A stretch of 37,294 nt of DNA from CAYSBE01 sp964429245 (GTDB lineage: Bacteria > Bacteroidota > Bacteroidia > UKL13-3): contig CAYSBE010000010.1 of NCBI GenBank assembly GCA_964429245.1, positions 1-37,294 on the forward strand, read 5' to 3'. Shown in pieces: positions 1 to 7,555 of the stretch. The position numbers and the translations under genes are program-made. Under the pieces are notes generated by a model. The model ran no database searches, was not told the DNA's origin, and was given only the letters and a program-made list of their open reading frames with translations. Every line of letters starts with the position of its first letter. The stretch's first letter is position 1.

Positions 1-65
1 AGAAGGTTCAGTAGGATAATTATTATCACATTAACTCATCATCAAATCATCACATTTTACATTAC

Positions 66-824
66 ATGTTACACATAAAAAATTTACTCGCTGAAATAGA
101 AGGAAAAAAAATCCTGAACGGAATAAATCTCACCATCAATCCAGGTGAAGTACACGCCATCATGGGTCCGAATGGTGCCGGAAAAAGTACCTTATCAGCT
201 GTATTGGCTGGTCGTGCAGATTATGCCGTTACCGAAGGGCAGGTATTATTTGAAGATAAAGATTTATTGGAAATGTCGCCCGAAGACCGCGCCCGCGAAG
301 GGGTGTTTCTGGCATTTCAATATCCGGTAGAAATACCGGGAGTAAGCACAACTAACTTTTTAAAAACGGCCATCAACGAAACCCGAAAATACAAAGGATT
401 GGAGCCTATGGAGGCAACCGATTTCCTGAAATACATGCGCGAGAAAATGGAATTGATGGAAATGGACAAGTCGTTAACATCACGTTCGTTAAACGAAGGC
501 TTTAGTGGTGGCGAGAAAAAACGCAACGAAGTATTTCAAATGGCCATGCTTGAGCCGAAACTTTGCATTATGGATGAAACCGATTCGGGTTTGGATATTG
601 ATGCCCTGCGTTTGGTATCGAATGGTGTAAATAAACTGCGCAACAAAGAGCGATCGTTTGTAGTTATTACCCACTACCAGCGTCTGTTGGATTATATCGT
701 ACCTGATTTTGTGCATGTATTGTACAAAGGCCGTATTGTAAAAAGTGGCGATGCCAGCCTTGCAAAAGAACTGGAAGTAAAAGGCTACGATTGGATTAAA
801 GCTGAAGTAGAAGCAGCTCAATAA
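66..824 (+). CDS. sufC: Fe-S cluster assembly ATPase SufC
   Basis: ABC-type ATPase of the SUF system. It powers the SufBCD scaffold in the cytoplasm that builds Fe-S clusters. The 252-aa length is normal for SufC. Visible motifs are Walker A GPNGAGKS (residues 34-41), the signature SGGEKKR (147-153), Walker B LCIMDE (166-171) and the switch His in ITH (203). The sequence FQYPVEIPGVST is typical of SufC. The gene starts at the first ATG after an AT-rich 65-bp stretch in which I see no other gene. SufB, which normally precedes it in Bacteroidota, would lie outside the window. sufD follows 8 bp downstream, so the two are co-transcribed. Confidence 0.97.
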   Translation: MLHIKNLLAEIEGKKILNGINLTINPGEVHAIMGPNGAGKSTLSAVLAGRADYAVTEGQVLFEDKDLLEMSPEDRAREGVFLAFQYPVEIPGVSTTNFLKTAINETRKYKGLEPMEATDFLKYMREKMELMEMDKSLTSRSLNEGFSGGEKKRNEVFQMAMLEPKLCIMDETDSGLDIDALRLVSNGVNKLRNKERSFVVITHYQRLLDYIVPDFVHVLYKGRIVKSGDASLAKELEVKGYDWIKAEVEAAQ

Positions 825-832
825 ATTTATTA

Positions 833-2134
833 ATGAAAAATTTTATGAGCACAATTGATACCTTGAAGCAAGATTTTGAACACTACCGTGCGCAAGCTGA
901 TGGCAGTGCATTTGCCGAACAACGCGAAGCAGCATTTGGTGAGTTGGAGCAACTGGGCATTCCTACCATCAAACATGAGGAATGGAAATACACCAACCTA
1001 AAATTCATAAATGACATCAACTTTCAAGCTTCGTGCGTCCATACCGAAGCCGCTCGCAAATATTACAGCGAAAATATTGTACAAACACTTAAGGCGAATC
1101 GCTTGGTATTTATCAATGGCTCGTTTGATGCATCGCTTACACTTTTGCAGCCTGAAGATGCAGGTATTGTTATTACCAATTTGGCTGCTGCACGCAAAAG
1201 TTATGCTGATGTTTTCAATACACATTTTGGGAAATATGCCGAAGTAAAAGATCAGGCAATGAATGCCATGAATACTGCACTCATGAGCGATGGTGCATTT
1301 ATTTATGTTCCTACCGGCAAACAAACAGTTTATCCCATCATCATCACCAATATTTCTGATGCAAGTGAAGTAAATGTATTGAACCAACCACGTAACCTGA
1401 TTGTGGTTGACAAAAGTGCAAATGCAACAGTAATTGAATCATTTTTTGCAATGGGTTCAAACGCTTCGTTTTGCAATATTGTAAATGAAGTGTATGTAGG
1501 AGAAAACGCGAATCTTGAACATTATAAATTACAACGTCAGCAAGGGGAACATTACCAAAATAATTTCACGCAGGTATTTCAGGAAGCCAATACCAATGTC
1601 AATCAGGTAACGCTTACGCTAGATGGGAAATTTGTGCGCAACACATTACACTTTAATATGAATGGCGAAAACTGCAATACCATGCTTTATGGATTATACC
1701 TATTAGATGGCAATCAGTTTGTAGATAACCACACACGTGTAGATCATGCCAAACCCAATTGCTTTAGCGATGAGAAATACAAAGGTATATTGAAGGATAA
1801 ATCTACTGCTGTTTTCAATGGTAAAATCATGGTTCATTTAGATGCACAAAAAACCAATGCATACCAGCGCAATCAAAATATTTTGTTGAGTGACGAAGCC
1901 ACAGTAAATACCAAACCTCAGCTGGAAATTTTTGCTGATGATGTGAAGTGTACACACGGTGCTACGATTGGTCAGTTAGATGAAGAGCCAATGTTTTACC
2001 TGCGTAGCCGAGGTATTCCAGAAAACGAAGCACAGAAGATATTACTGAACGCATTTGCCGATGACATAGCCGTTAAGATAAAAATCCCTGAACTGGTAGC
2101 CATATTAGAGGAGCAGATAGAGAAGAAAATTTAG
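833..2134 (+). CDS. sufD: Fe-S cluster assembly protein SufD
   Basis: Scaffold partner of SufB and SufC in Fe-S cluster assembly. It is 433 aa, a normal length. It has the N-terminal helical region followed by the right-handed beta-helix SufBD core; the C-terminal half carries the family-typical runs YLLDGNQFVDNHTRVDH and DDVKCTHGATIGQLDEEPMFYLRSRG (split here: DDVKCTHGATIG, then EEPMFYLRSRG). The start at 833 lies 8 bp after sufC; a second in-frame ATG at 845 (MSTIDTL) is an equally good candidate. The next suf gene, sufS, is not adjacent: a repeat-flanked GxxExxY gene separates them. Confidence 0.96.
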   Translation: MKNFMSTIDTLKQDFEHYRAQADGSAFAEQREAAFGELEQLGIPTIKHEEWKYTNLKFINDINFQASCVHTEAARKYYSENIVQTLKANRLVFINGSFDASLTLLQPEDAGIVITNLAAARKSYADVFNTHFGKYAEVKDQAMNAMNTALMSDGAFIYVPTGKQTVYPIIITNISDASEVNVLNQPRNLIVVDKSANATVIESFFAMGSNASFCNIVNEVYVGENANLEHYKLQRQQGEHYQNNFTQVFQEANTNVNQVTLTLDGKFVRNTLHFNMNGENCNTMLYGLYLLDGNQFVDNHTRVDHAKPNCFSDEKYKGILKDKSTAVFNGKIMVHLDAQKTNAYQRNQNILLSDEATVNTKPQLEIFADDVKCTHGATIGQLDEEPMFYLRSRGIPENEAQKILLNAFADDIAVKIKIPELVAILEEQIEKKI

Positions 2135-2220
2135 ACACAGATTGCCACAGATTAATAGATTACATAGGTTTGGATTTAACCGCAAAGAACGCAAAGATGG
2201 GCGCAAAGAGCACAAAGGAA
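2135..2220 (+). repeat. Left arm of GxxExxY-flanking repeat
   Basis: Just after the sufD stop there is a run of short near-repeats: CACAGATT twice, then TTTAACCGCAAAGAACGCAAAG, shown here only as its unit GCAAAG, which recurs about every 10-12 bp at 2180-2220. The reverse complement of 2175-2217 matches the segment downstream of the GxxExxY gene (2599-2641) at roughly 70 percent with a one-base indel, so the gene sits in an imperfect inverted repeat. The right part of this arm is also coding: it gives the first residues (AKNAKMGAKSTKE) of the GxxExxY frame. Such GCAAAG-rich repeats next to GxxExxY genes are known to me from other environmental genomes, which is recall and not something tested here. 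Confidence 0.7.
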
Positions 2221-2598
2221 TTAGAGGTAATTGTGAATACGGTTATAGGTTGTGCGCTTACAGTTCACAAAGCGTTAGGTCCGGGTTTATTGGAATCGTC
2301 TTATCAGGAATGTTTGTTTTTTGAACTGAGCCTATCAGGTTTGTTTGTTCAAAAAGAGAAGCCGATGCCATTAATTTACAAAGAAGTGAAACTTGATGTT
2401 GGTTACCGGATGGATTTATTAATTGAGGATGCTGTTGTTGTAGAAATAAAATCAAAAGAAGCGTTAACCGATGTTGATCTAGCCCAAACATTAACTTATC
2501 TGAAGCTTGGCGATTATCGTTTAGGACTTTTGATCAACTTCAATGTCAAGTTGATTAAAGATGGCATTAGGCGTGTAGTAAATAGATTGGAAGACTAA
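2197..2598 (+). CDS. GxxExxY family protein (PD-(D/E)XK nuclease-like)
   Basis: Small protein (133 aa from ATG 2197) with the family-defining motif GLLESSY after VIGCALTVHKALGPG, and a nuclease-like core: YRMDLLIEDAVVVEIKSKE gives the D...E-x-K arrangement of PD-(D/E)XK folds. The family function is not established; a nuclease or nucleic-acid role is inferred from the fold. The open frame begins further up at a TTG (2170); I chose ATG 2197 because homologues usually begin close to the TKELEVIVNTVIG helix, while residues before it are translated repeat. It interrupts the sufD-sufS junction and is enclosed by inverted repeats, which suggests it arrived as a unit. Its TAA stop overlaps a TAnnTTTG promoter box (2596-2603). 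Confidence 0.88.
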   Translation: MGAKSTKELEVIVNTVIGCALTVHKALGPGLLESSYQECLFFELSLSGLFVQKEKPMPLIYKEVKLDVGYRMDLLIEDAVVVEIKSKEALTDVDLAQTLTYLKLGDYRLGLLINFNVKLIKDGIRRVVNRLED

Positions 2599-2643
2599 CT
2601 TTGCGAACATAGCGCCTTCATCGCGCACATTGCGGTTAAAAAA
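2599..2643 (+). repeat. Right arm of GxxExxY-flanking inverted repeat
   Basis: The segment starting CTTTGCGAACATAGCG and ending TTGCGGTTAAA is the inverted counterpart of the repeat at 2175-2217. It fills the whole space between the GxxExxY stop and the sufS start. Together with the preceding TA it forms TAACTTTG (2596-2603), a perfect Bacteroidota -7 box, so the repeat could supply sufS with its own promoter about 32 bp before the ATG. I see no good -33 TTTG at the usual distance, so the promoter part is tentative. Confidence 0.65.
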
Positions 2644-3855
2644 ATGAAACTTAATTTAAACGATATAAGAAATCAGTTCCCGATTTTACACCAAGAAGTA
2701 AACGGCAAACCCTTGGTATATTTCGACAATGCCGCTACTACCCAAAAACCACAACGGGTAATCGATGCATTGAACAAGTATTACACACTGGATAACGCCA
2801 ACATTCATCGTGCTGCGCATACGCTTGCATCTCGCTCTACTGAGTATTTTGAAGAAACCCGTAAAGCCATTCAGCAATTCATCAATGCACGCGAAGAGGC
2901 CGAATGTATTTTTACCAAAGGAGTTACAGAAAGCGTCAATTTGGTGGCGCAAACCTGGGGAAGAAAATTTTTAGAAGCCGGTGATGAGGTAATCATTACC
3001 ACCATGGAACACCACAGCAATATTGTGCCCTGGCAAATGATATGTGAAGAGAAAGGAGCCATACTAAAAGTAATTCCCATAAACGATGCAGGCGAATTGC
3101 TAATGGATGAATTAGACAAATTGCTAACACCTAAAACCAAAATGGTAGCATGTGTATGGGTAAGCAATGCCTTGGGTACGATTAATCCGGTAAAAAAAAT
3201 TATTGAAAAAGCACATGCCGTGGGCGCAAAGGTTTTATTGGATGGCGCACAGGCTTGTTCGCATTTAGAAGTTGATGTGCGGGCACTGGATTGTGATTTC
3301 CTTACTATTTCATCTCATAAATTATACGGCCCAACAGGTGTTGGTGTATTGTATGGCAAACGCGAATTATTGGATGCCATGCCGCCATACCAGGGTGGGG
3401 GGGAGATGATACGCGAAGTAACGTTTACAAAAACTACCTACAACGATATTCCATTTAAATTCGAGGCCGGCACACCCAATATTGGCGATGTGATTGCCTT
3501 TAAATACGCGCTTGATTTTGTAAATGAATTAGGTAAACTCAATATAGCTGCGCATGAAGACGAATTGTTGCGTCATTTTGTAAACGGAGTGAAAGGCATA
3601 CCCGGAATTACCTTGGTAGGCACAGCTGCGCAAAAAGTATCCGTTCAATCATTTGTGTTAAACAACATGCACCATTTTGATGCCGGTATGATGTTAGATG
3701 CAAAAGGCATTGCCGTTCGCACCGGCCACCACTGCACCCAACCCTTGATGCAACGTTTTGGTTTGGATGGAACAGTCCGTGCTTCGTTTGCGGTGTATAA
3801 TACAACAGCAGAAATAGATGTGTTGCTGGAAGCGTTGAAGAAATTAGCTCGGTAA
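2644..3855 (+). CDS. sufS: Cysteine desulfurase SufS
   Basis: PLP-dependent group II cysteine desulfurase. It removes sulfur from L-cysteine and passes it via SufE to the SufBCD scaffold. It is 403 aa, a normal length. The PLP lysine is K226 in SSHKLYGPTG, the PLP-contacting motif is TTMEHHSNIVPW, and the active-site cysteine is C364 in RTGHHCTQP. The start is ATG 2644 directly after the repeat arm. The last 54 bp (3802-3855, encoding TTAEIDVLLEALKKLAR) occur again at 5112-5165 with six synonymous differences, so the gene's 3' end was duplicated or replaced when the following ATPase gene arrived. Confidence 0.97.
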   Translation: MKLNLNDIRNQFPILHQEVNGKPLVYFDNAATTQKPQRVIDALNKYYTLDNANIHRAAHTLASRSTEYFEETRKAIQQFINAREEAECIFTKGVTESVNLVAQTWGRKFLEAGDEVIITTMEHHSNIVPWQMICEEKGAILKVIPINDAGELLMDELDKLLTPKTKMVACVWVSNALGTINPVKKIIEKAHAVGAKVLLDGAQACSHLEVDVRALDCDFLTISSHKLYGPTGVGVLYGKRELLDAMPPYQGGGEMIREVTFTKTTYNDIPFKFEAGTPNIGDVIAFKYALDFVNELGKLNIAAHEDELLRHFVNGVKGIPGITLVGTAAQKVSVQSFVLNNMHHFDAGMMLDAKGIAVRTGHHCTQPLMQRFGLDGTVRASFAVYNTTAEIDVLLEALKKLAR

Positions 3856-3881
3856 AGCTAATTGTTTTCAAAAAGTCGGTA

Positions 3882-3943
3882 TTTTTCGGATGTAATCTAA
3901 AATAAAGTACTAAATTTGCGATTACAATCCAAAATAATAGACT
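3882..3943 (+). promoter_or_regulatory. Promoter and repeat-type operator of the DUF4143 ATPase gene
   Basis: TAAATTTG at 3911-3918 is a perfect TAnnTTTG -7 box with a T-rich stretch at the -33 distance (3882-3887). It is enclosed by TGTAATC (3891-3897) and its exact inverse GATTACA (3920-3926). The same region also contains a direct repeat, AATCTAAAATAA (3894-3905) and AATCCAAAATAA (3926-3937), 32 bp apart, which is about three helical turns. The second copy ends just before the ATG at 3944. The layout suggests a bound regulator covering the promoter and start; that the ATPase regulates itself is only a guess. Confidence 0.55.
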
Positions 3944-5083
3944 ATGTCGGTAGCGCGAGATATTGCCAAGCGTATTGAAAAGGACTTCTTTAAAGGTAAG
4001 GTCATCCTTTTACTTGGTGCCAGACAGGTTGGTAAAAGTACGCTGGTAAAGATGTTGCCGTCATGTCAAACGAATCAAGTGCTTTGGCTTGATGGTGAAA
4101 ATGCCGATGTACATCAATTACTGGATAAACCCAATGCCGAACGATTAAAACTACTTGCAGGTAATCATAAGATTGTTGTAATAGATGAGGCGCAGAAAAT
4201 TGCCAATATTGGTTCTGTGCTTAAGTTATTTGCCGATTACAGTAAAAACATACAAGTAATCGCTACCGGTTCTAGCGCGTTTGAATTGCGAAATGCATTG
4301 AATGAGCCCTTAACTGGTCGTAAGTTTGAATACAAACTATTTCCATTGTCATTCACCGAAATGGTGCAACATACGAGCATGATTGATGAGGTTAGGCAAT
4401 TACCTCAACGCTTGGTGTATGGGTATTATCCCGAAATTGTAACCCACCCGCAAGATGCGGAGCGGTTGCTCCGATTTTTATCAGATAGTTATTTATATAA
4501 AGACATTTTTTTGTTTAAAGGCATTAAAAAGCCGGAGAAAATGCTGGAATTGCTACGGCTATTGGCATGGCAGATAGGAAGCGAAGTCAATTACAATGAA
4601 TTGTCTAATAAGTTGAAAATTGACAACCAAACTGTAGAAAGCTATATTGAAATGCTGGAACAAGCTTTTGTGATTTACAAATTACCAGCCTATCATACCA
4701 ATCAGCGCACAGAACTGAAGAAGTCGAAGAAGATTTATTTTAATGACGTGGGAATTCGCAATGCGCTGATAAATGATTTCAGACCAGTTGAAGTAAGAAA
4801 TGATAAAGGAGCGCTATTTGAGAACTTTATCATCAATGAATTGCGCAAGCAAAATGAATACAATCAGGTTCTTGCTAATTTTTATTTCTGGCGCAATACA
4901 GACCAACGCGAGATTGATTTGATTGTAGAAAAAAACAATAAACTACATGCGTTTGAAATAAAATGGAGCAGCTCTCAAAAAGCAAAACTTACACAAAGTT
5001 TCACCCATATTTATGGAGAGACTAATTTCAACGTTATTCATCAGGAAAATTTCTTTGAAGTATTGAATGAGTTTAAAATTTAG
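3944..5083 (+). CDS. AAA ATPase with DUF4143 domain
   Basis: P-loop ATPase of the AAA_14/DUF4143 family, 379 aa, a typical length. It has Walker A GARQVGKST (25-33), Walker B IVVIDEAQK (77-85), sensor-like IATGSSAFEL, the family signature LTGRKFEYKLFPLSF, a winged-helix-like middle (NELSNKLKIDNQTVESYIEML) and a C-terminal nuclease-like DUF4143 core with FFWRNTDQREIDLIVEKN. The cellular role of the family is not established. It has its own promoter and stands directly between sufS and a second copy of the sufS 3' end, so it is best read as an insertion into the suf operon and not as a SUF component. Confidence 0.93.
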   Translation: MSVARDIAKRIEKDFFKGKVILLLGARQVGKSTLVKMLPSCQTNQVLWLDGENADVHQLLDKPNAERLKLLAGNHKIVVIDEAQKIANIGSVLKLFADYSKNIQVIATGSSAFELRNALNEPLTGRKFEYKLFPLSFTEMVQHTSMIDEVRQLPQRLVYGYYPEIVTHPQDAERLLRFLSDSYLYKDIFLFKGIKKPEKMLELLRLLAWQIGSEVNYNELSNKLKIDNQTVESYIEMLEQAFVIYKLPAYHTNQRTELKKSKKIYFNDVGIRNALINDFRPVEVRNDKGALFENFIINELRKQNEYNQVLANFYFWRNTDQREIDLIVEKNNKLHAFEIKWSSSQKAKLTQSFTHIYGETNFNVIHQENFFEVLNEFKI

Positions 5084-5111
5084 TGTGCTTGGCATGATGT
5101 CATCATACAAA

Positions 5112-5165
5112 ACAACAGCAGAAATAGATGTGTTGCTGGAAGCATTGAAGAAGTTGGCGAGGTGA
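5112..5165 (+). pseudogene. Duplicate 3' end of sufS
   Basis: This 54-bp segment encodes TTAEIDVLLEALKKLAR plus stop, identical in protein to the end of SufS. Bases 5112-5143 equal 3802-3833 exactly (32 bp); after that six bases differ (Ala, Lys, Leu, Ala, Arg and stop codons), every one synonymous (TAA versus TGA for stop). Upstream of 5109 the similarity ends. A 22-codon open frame from ATG 5097 (MSSYK...) runs through it, but I see no reason to think it is used. It looks like the original end of sufS, displaced by an insertion or recombination that brought a recoded end. Confidence 0.85.
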
Positions 5166-5171
5166 TAAAAA

Positions 5172-5213
5172 AAATCAAGGTTTCCAATACAATTAGATTG
5201 AAAACCTTGATTT
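5172..5213 (-). terminator. Terminator of the FG-GAP type IX cargo gene
   Basis: Perfect 12-bp stem AAATCAAGGTTT (5172-5183) / AAACCTTGATTT (5202-5213) with an 18-base loop. On the minus strand it is followed by a run of T (complement of 5167-5174), so it suits the gene at 5251-6747. On the plus strand there is no T run. Confidence 0.75.
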
Positions 5214-5250
5214 ATGTGTTAATTGAAATGACAGTTGTTGTAAACCCTGT

Positions 5251-6747
5251 TTATTGTTTCAGCACTTTTAATACAACTTTATTATCGAGTGAACTAACTT
5301 CAACAAAATAGATACCTGCTTCACCCGGTATTTCGCATTGAATTGAACTGGCAGCGTTGTATGTTTTTCTCACCAATTCCTGTCCAATTGTATTTTTGAT
5401 GACAACCACTAAATCAGATTGGCTGCTGCCTAAATCGATATTCAGTTCACCTTTTGATGGGTTTGGATAAACCTTCACATTATTACCCAAAGTGTTTTCA
5501 ATAATACCTACAGTGGTAGTAGGTAGTACATATACTCTCACATGTCCTGCCTCATCATATGTTCCGGAATTCTCAGGAGCACCAATAGCAACTATATTCG
5601 AATCGGGCATACTTACACTCCAACCAAAATAGTTAAATTCATCTTCCCCGTAAATAGTAGTTCCTTTTTGTACCCAAGCAGTACCATTCCAGGTGAAAAT
5701 TCTAACATGTCCAATTGCAGAGCTAATTGCGCCAATACTACTATATGGAGCACCAATAGCAATGGTATTTGCATTGGGCATACTCACTGAAAAACCTGAT
5801 CTGTCATATTCAGCTTGCCCGTTTATGTCTGCTCCTTTTTGTACCCAAGCGGTGCCGTTCCAGGTGAAAATTCTCACATGTCCAGCAATATAACCTGCTT
5901 CGCTATTTCTAGGAGCACCAATAGCAACCGTGTTAGCATCGGGCATACTAACTGACCAACCCGATTCGTCATAAGAATCTTCACCTTCAATATCTGCCCC
6001 TTTTTGCACCCAAGCGGTGCCATCCCATGTGAAAATTCTCACATGTCCTGCATCAATACCTGTTGCGTTATTTCTTCTAGCACCTATTGCAATGGTATTG
6101 GAATCGGGCATACTAACCGACCAACCAAAATCGTCTCCAGCAGCTTCTCCATCAATATCTACTCCTTTTTGTACCCAAGTAGAACCGTTCCAGGTGAAAA
6201 TTCTTACATGTCCCTGATTTTCGACTGCTCCGTCACTATGAAGAGCACCAATAGCAACGGTATTCGCATCGGGCATACTAACTGAATATCCGGATTCATC
6301 ATTAGCTGCTTCCCCGTCAATATCTGCTCCTTTTTGTACCCAAGCGGTGCCATTCCAGGTGAAAATTCTCACATGTCCTGCATAAGCACCTGCACCGTCA
6401 TTAAATGTAGCGCCAATAGCAACTGTATTCGCATCGGGCATGCTTACGCTAGTACCTGAAATATCACCAGCTGCTTCACCGTTAATATCTCCCCCTTTTT
6501 GTACCCAAGCCGTACCATTCCAGGAGTAAACCCTCACTTGTCCTGATGCAGAATCTGATCCATTATTATTATAAGGAGCACCAATGGCAATGGTATTCGC
6601 ATCGGGCATGCTTACGCTAGCACCTGAATTGTCAAAAGCTGCTTCTCCGTCAATATCTGCTCCCTTTTGTGTTTGTGCAAATGCAAAATGGCTGCCGAGC
6701 GTGAGTGCAATCATTACTGCAAACGATTTTTTTAAAATCGTGTTCAT
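5251..6747 (-). CDS. Secreted FG-GAP repeat protein with type IX sorting domain
   Basis: Predicted secreted or surface protein. The open frame reaches 6810, but I chose the ATG at 6747 because it gives a clean signal peptide (MNTILKKSFAVMIALTLGSHFAFA). There follow seven close repeats of about 55 residues, each with SVSMPDANTVAIGA, a variable stretch, GHVRIFTWNGTAWVQKGADI and a D-rich turn, consistent with a seven-bladed beta-propeller of the integrin alpha/FG-GAP type. The C terminus (VKVYPNPSKG ... GIYFVEV ... VLKVLKQ) is a type A T9SS sorting domain. Ligand and function cannot be told; adhesion or surface binding is the usual guess. It lies on the opposite strand inside what should be a suf operon. 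Confidence 0.9.
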   Translation of the reverse strand: MNTILKKSFAVMIALTLGSHFAFAQTQKGADIDGEAAFDNSGASVSMPDANTIAIGAPYNNNGSDSASGQVRVYSWNGTAWVQKGGDINGEAAGDISGTSVSMPDANTVAIGATFNDGAGAYAGHVRIFTWNGTAWVQKGADIDGEAANDESGYSVSMPDANTVAIGALHSDGAVENQGHVRIFTWNGSTWVQKGVDIDGEAAGDDFGWSVSMPDSNTIAIGARRNNATGIDAGHVRIFTWDGTAWVQKGADIEGEDSYDESGWSVSMPDANTVAIGAPRNSEAGYIAGHVRIFTWNGTAWVQKGADINGQAEYDRSGFSVSMPNANTIAIGAPYSSIGAISSAIGHVRIFTWNGTAWVQKGTTIYGEDEFNYFGWSVSMPDSNIVAIGAPENSGTYDEAGHVRVYVLPTTTVGIIENTLGNNVKVYPNPSKGELNIDLGSSQSDLVVVIKNTIGQELVRKTYNAASSIQCEIPGEAGIYFVEVSSLDNKVVLKVLKQ

Positions 6748-7050
6748 GTTGTTGTGTAAGTGTAATTTTTGTTTCATGTTTTTTGTGCCATTTTTTATAG
6801 TACCAGGCAAGTACTTTTAATTGTTGAGTATGCAAAATAAAAAAACACACTCAGTCGTGCAAATCTCTACTCTATATATTTACATTATTTTTTGGTAATA
6901 TCAAAAGTTAGCAAGCCATGTTTCACTCGAACCCTCTGCATTTATGCAGGTTTACGGCTTCCTTCATACCGTATCAATCAACAAAGATGAAGTGCAAATG
7001 ACAAATTTCAGTTTATAAAGTCTAATTTATATTAACCTAAAAAACGTTGT
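6748..7050. other. Intergenic region between FG-GAP gene and sufE
   Basis: About 300 bp without a supported gene. It holds the leader of the minus-strand FG-GAP gene. It also has a small hairpin around 6939-6952 (CTGCATTTATGCAG) and a possible stem TACGG (6953-6957) / CCGTA (6969-6973). No tRNA, no convincing -7 box on either strand and no coding frame of note was seen. This marks a junction where the ancestral sufS-sufE spacing has been expanded. Confidence 0.5.
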
Positions 7051-7088
7051 GTTCTTTGCGTATTCTTCACGTTCTTTGTGCTTAAATA
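7051..7088 (+). repeat. Degenerate third copy of the CTTTGCG repeat
   Basis: The stretch with CTTTGCG (7054-7060), CTT-CACG and CTTTGTGCTTAAA (7074-7086) has the same order and spacing as the right arm beside the GxxExxY gene (2599-2641), in the same orientation. No GxxExxY gene is next to it. It lies right before sufE, so it may be a relic of a lost unit or a mobile repeat that ends up before suf genes. Confidence 0.55.
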
Positions 7089-7099
7089 TAGACCTGCAA

Positions 7100-7531
7100 A
7101 TGTCCACCCCAAACGATATACAAAACGACATCATTGAAAATTTTTCCCTATTTGAAGGTGATATGGAGCAAACACTTATGTACCTGATGGATTTGGGTAA
7201 GAAACTGCCTGCTATGCCCGATGAACACAAGGTTGAAGAGTTTATAGTAAAAGGCTGCCAAAGCAAAGTATGGGTGTTCCCGAAATTTAAAGAAGGAAAA
7301 GTGCAATTTGAGGTGGACAGCAATACCGAAATCACCAAAGGTTTACTTTATTTGCTGTGGAGTATATGGAACAACCAAACTCCTGAAACTATTTTAAGCA
7401 CTGAATTGTATTTTATAGATAAAATTGGCATGAGCCGCATGATAGGTACACAAAGAAGCAACGGATTTACTGCCATGATACAAAAAATGAAAGCATTTGC
7501 TACCTTGTATCAACAACACGGAAATTCTTAG
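7100..7531 (+). CDS. sufE: Cysteine desulfuration protein SufE
   Basis: Sulfur acceptor that stimulates SufS and carries persulfide to the scaffold. With the start at ATG 7100 (MSTPNDIQNDIIENF) it is 143 aa, the normal size. The open frame extends upstream to 7049 without an ATG and through the repeat, so I do not use it. The acceptor cysteine is C53 in VKGCQSKVW, and the family features IDLGKKLP-like (LMDLGKKLP) and FIDKIGM are present. sufT follows 24 bp downstream. Confidence 0.95.
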   Translation: MSTPNDIQNDIIENFSLFEGDMEQTLMYLMDLGKKLPAMPDEHKVEEFIVKGCQSKVWVFPKFKEGKVQFEVDSNTEITKGLLYLLWSIWNNQTPETILSTELYFIDKIGMSRMIGTQRSNGFTAMIQKMKAFATLYQQHGNS

Positions 7532-7555
7532 CAGACTTAGCGTAAAAAATAACTT

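Noticed and set aside
5251..6747. Seven regularly spaced 165-bp repeats that could suggest an array
   Set aside because: They are coding blades of one FG-GAP protein in a single open frame, with period far above a CRISPR unit and no spacer diversity of the right length.
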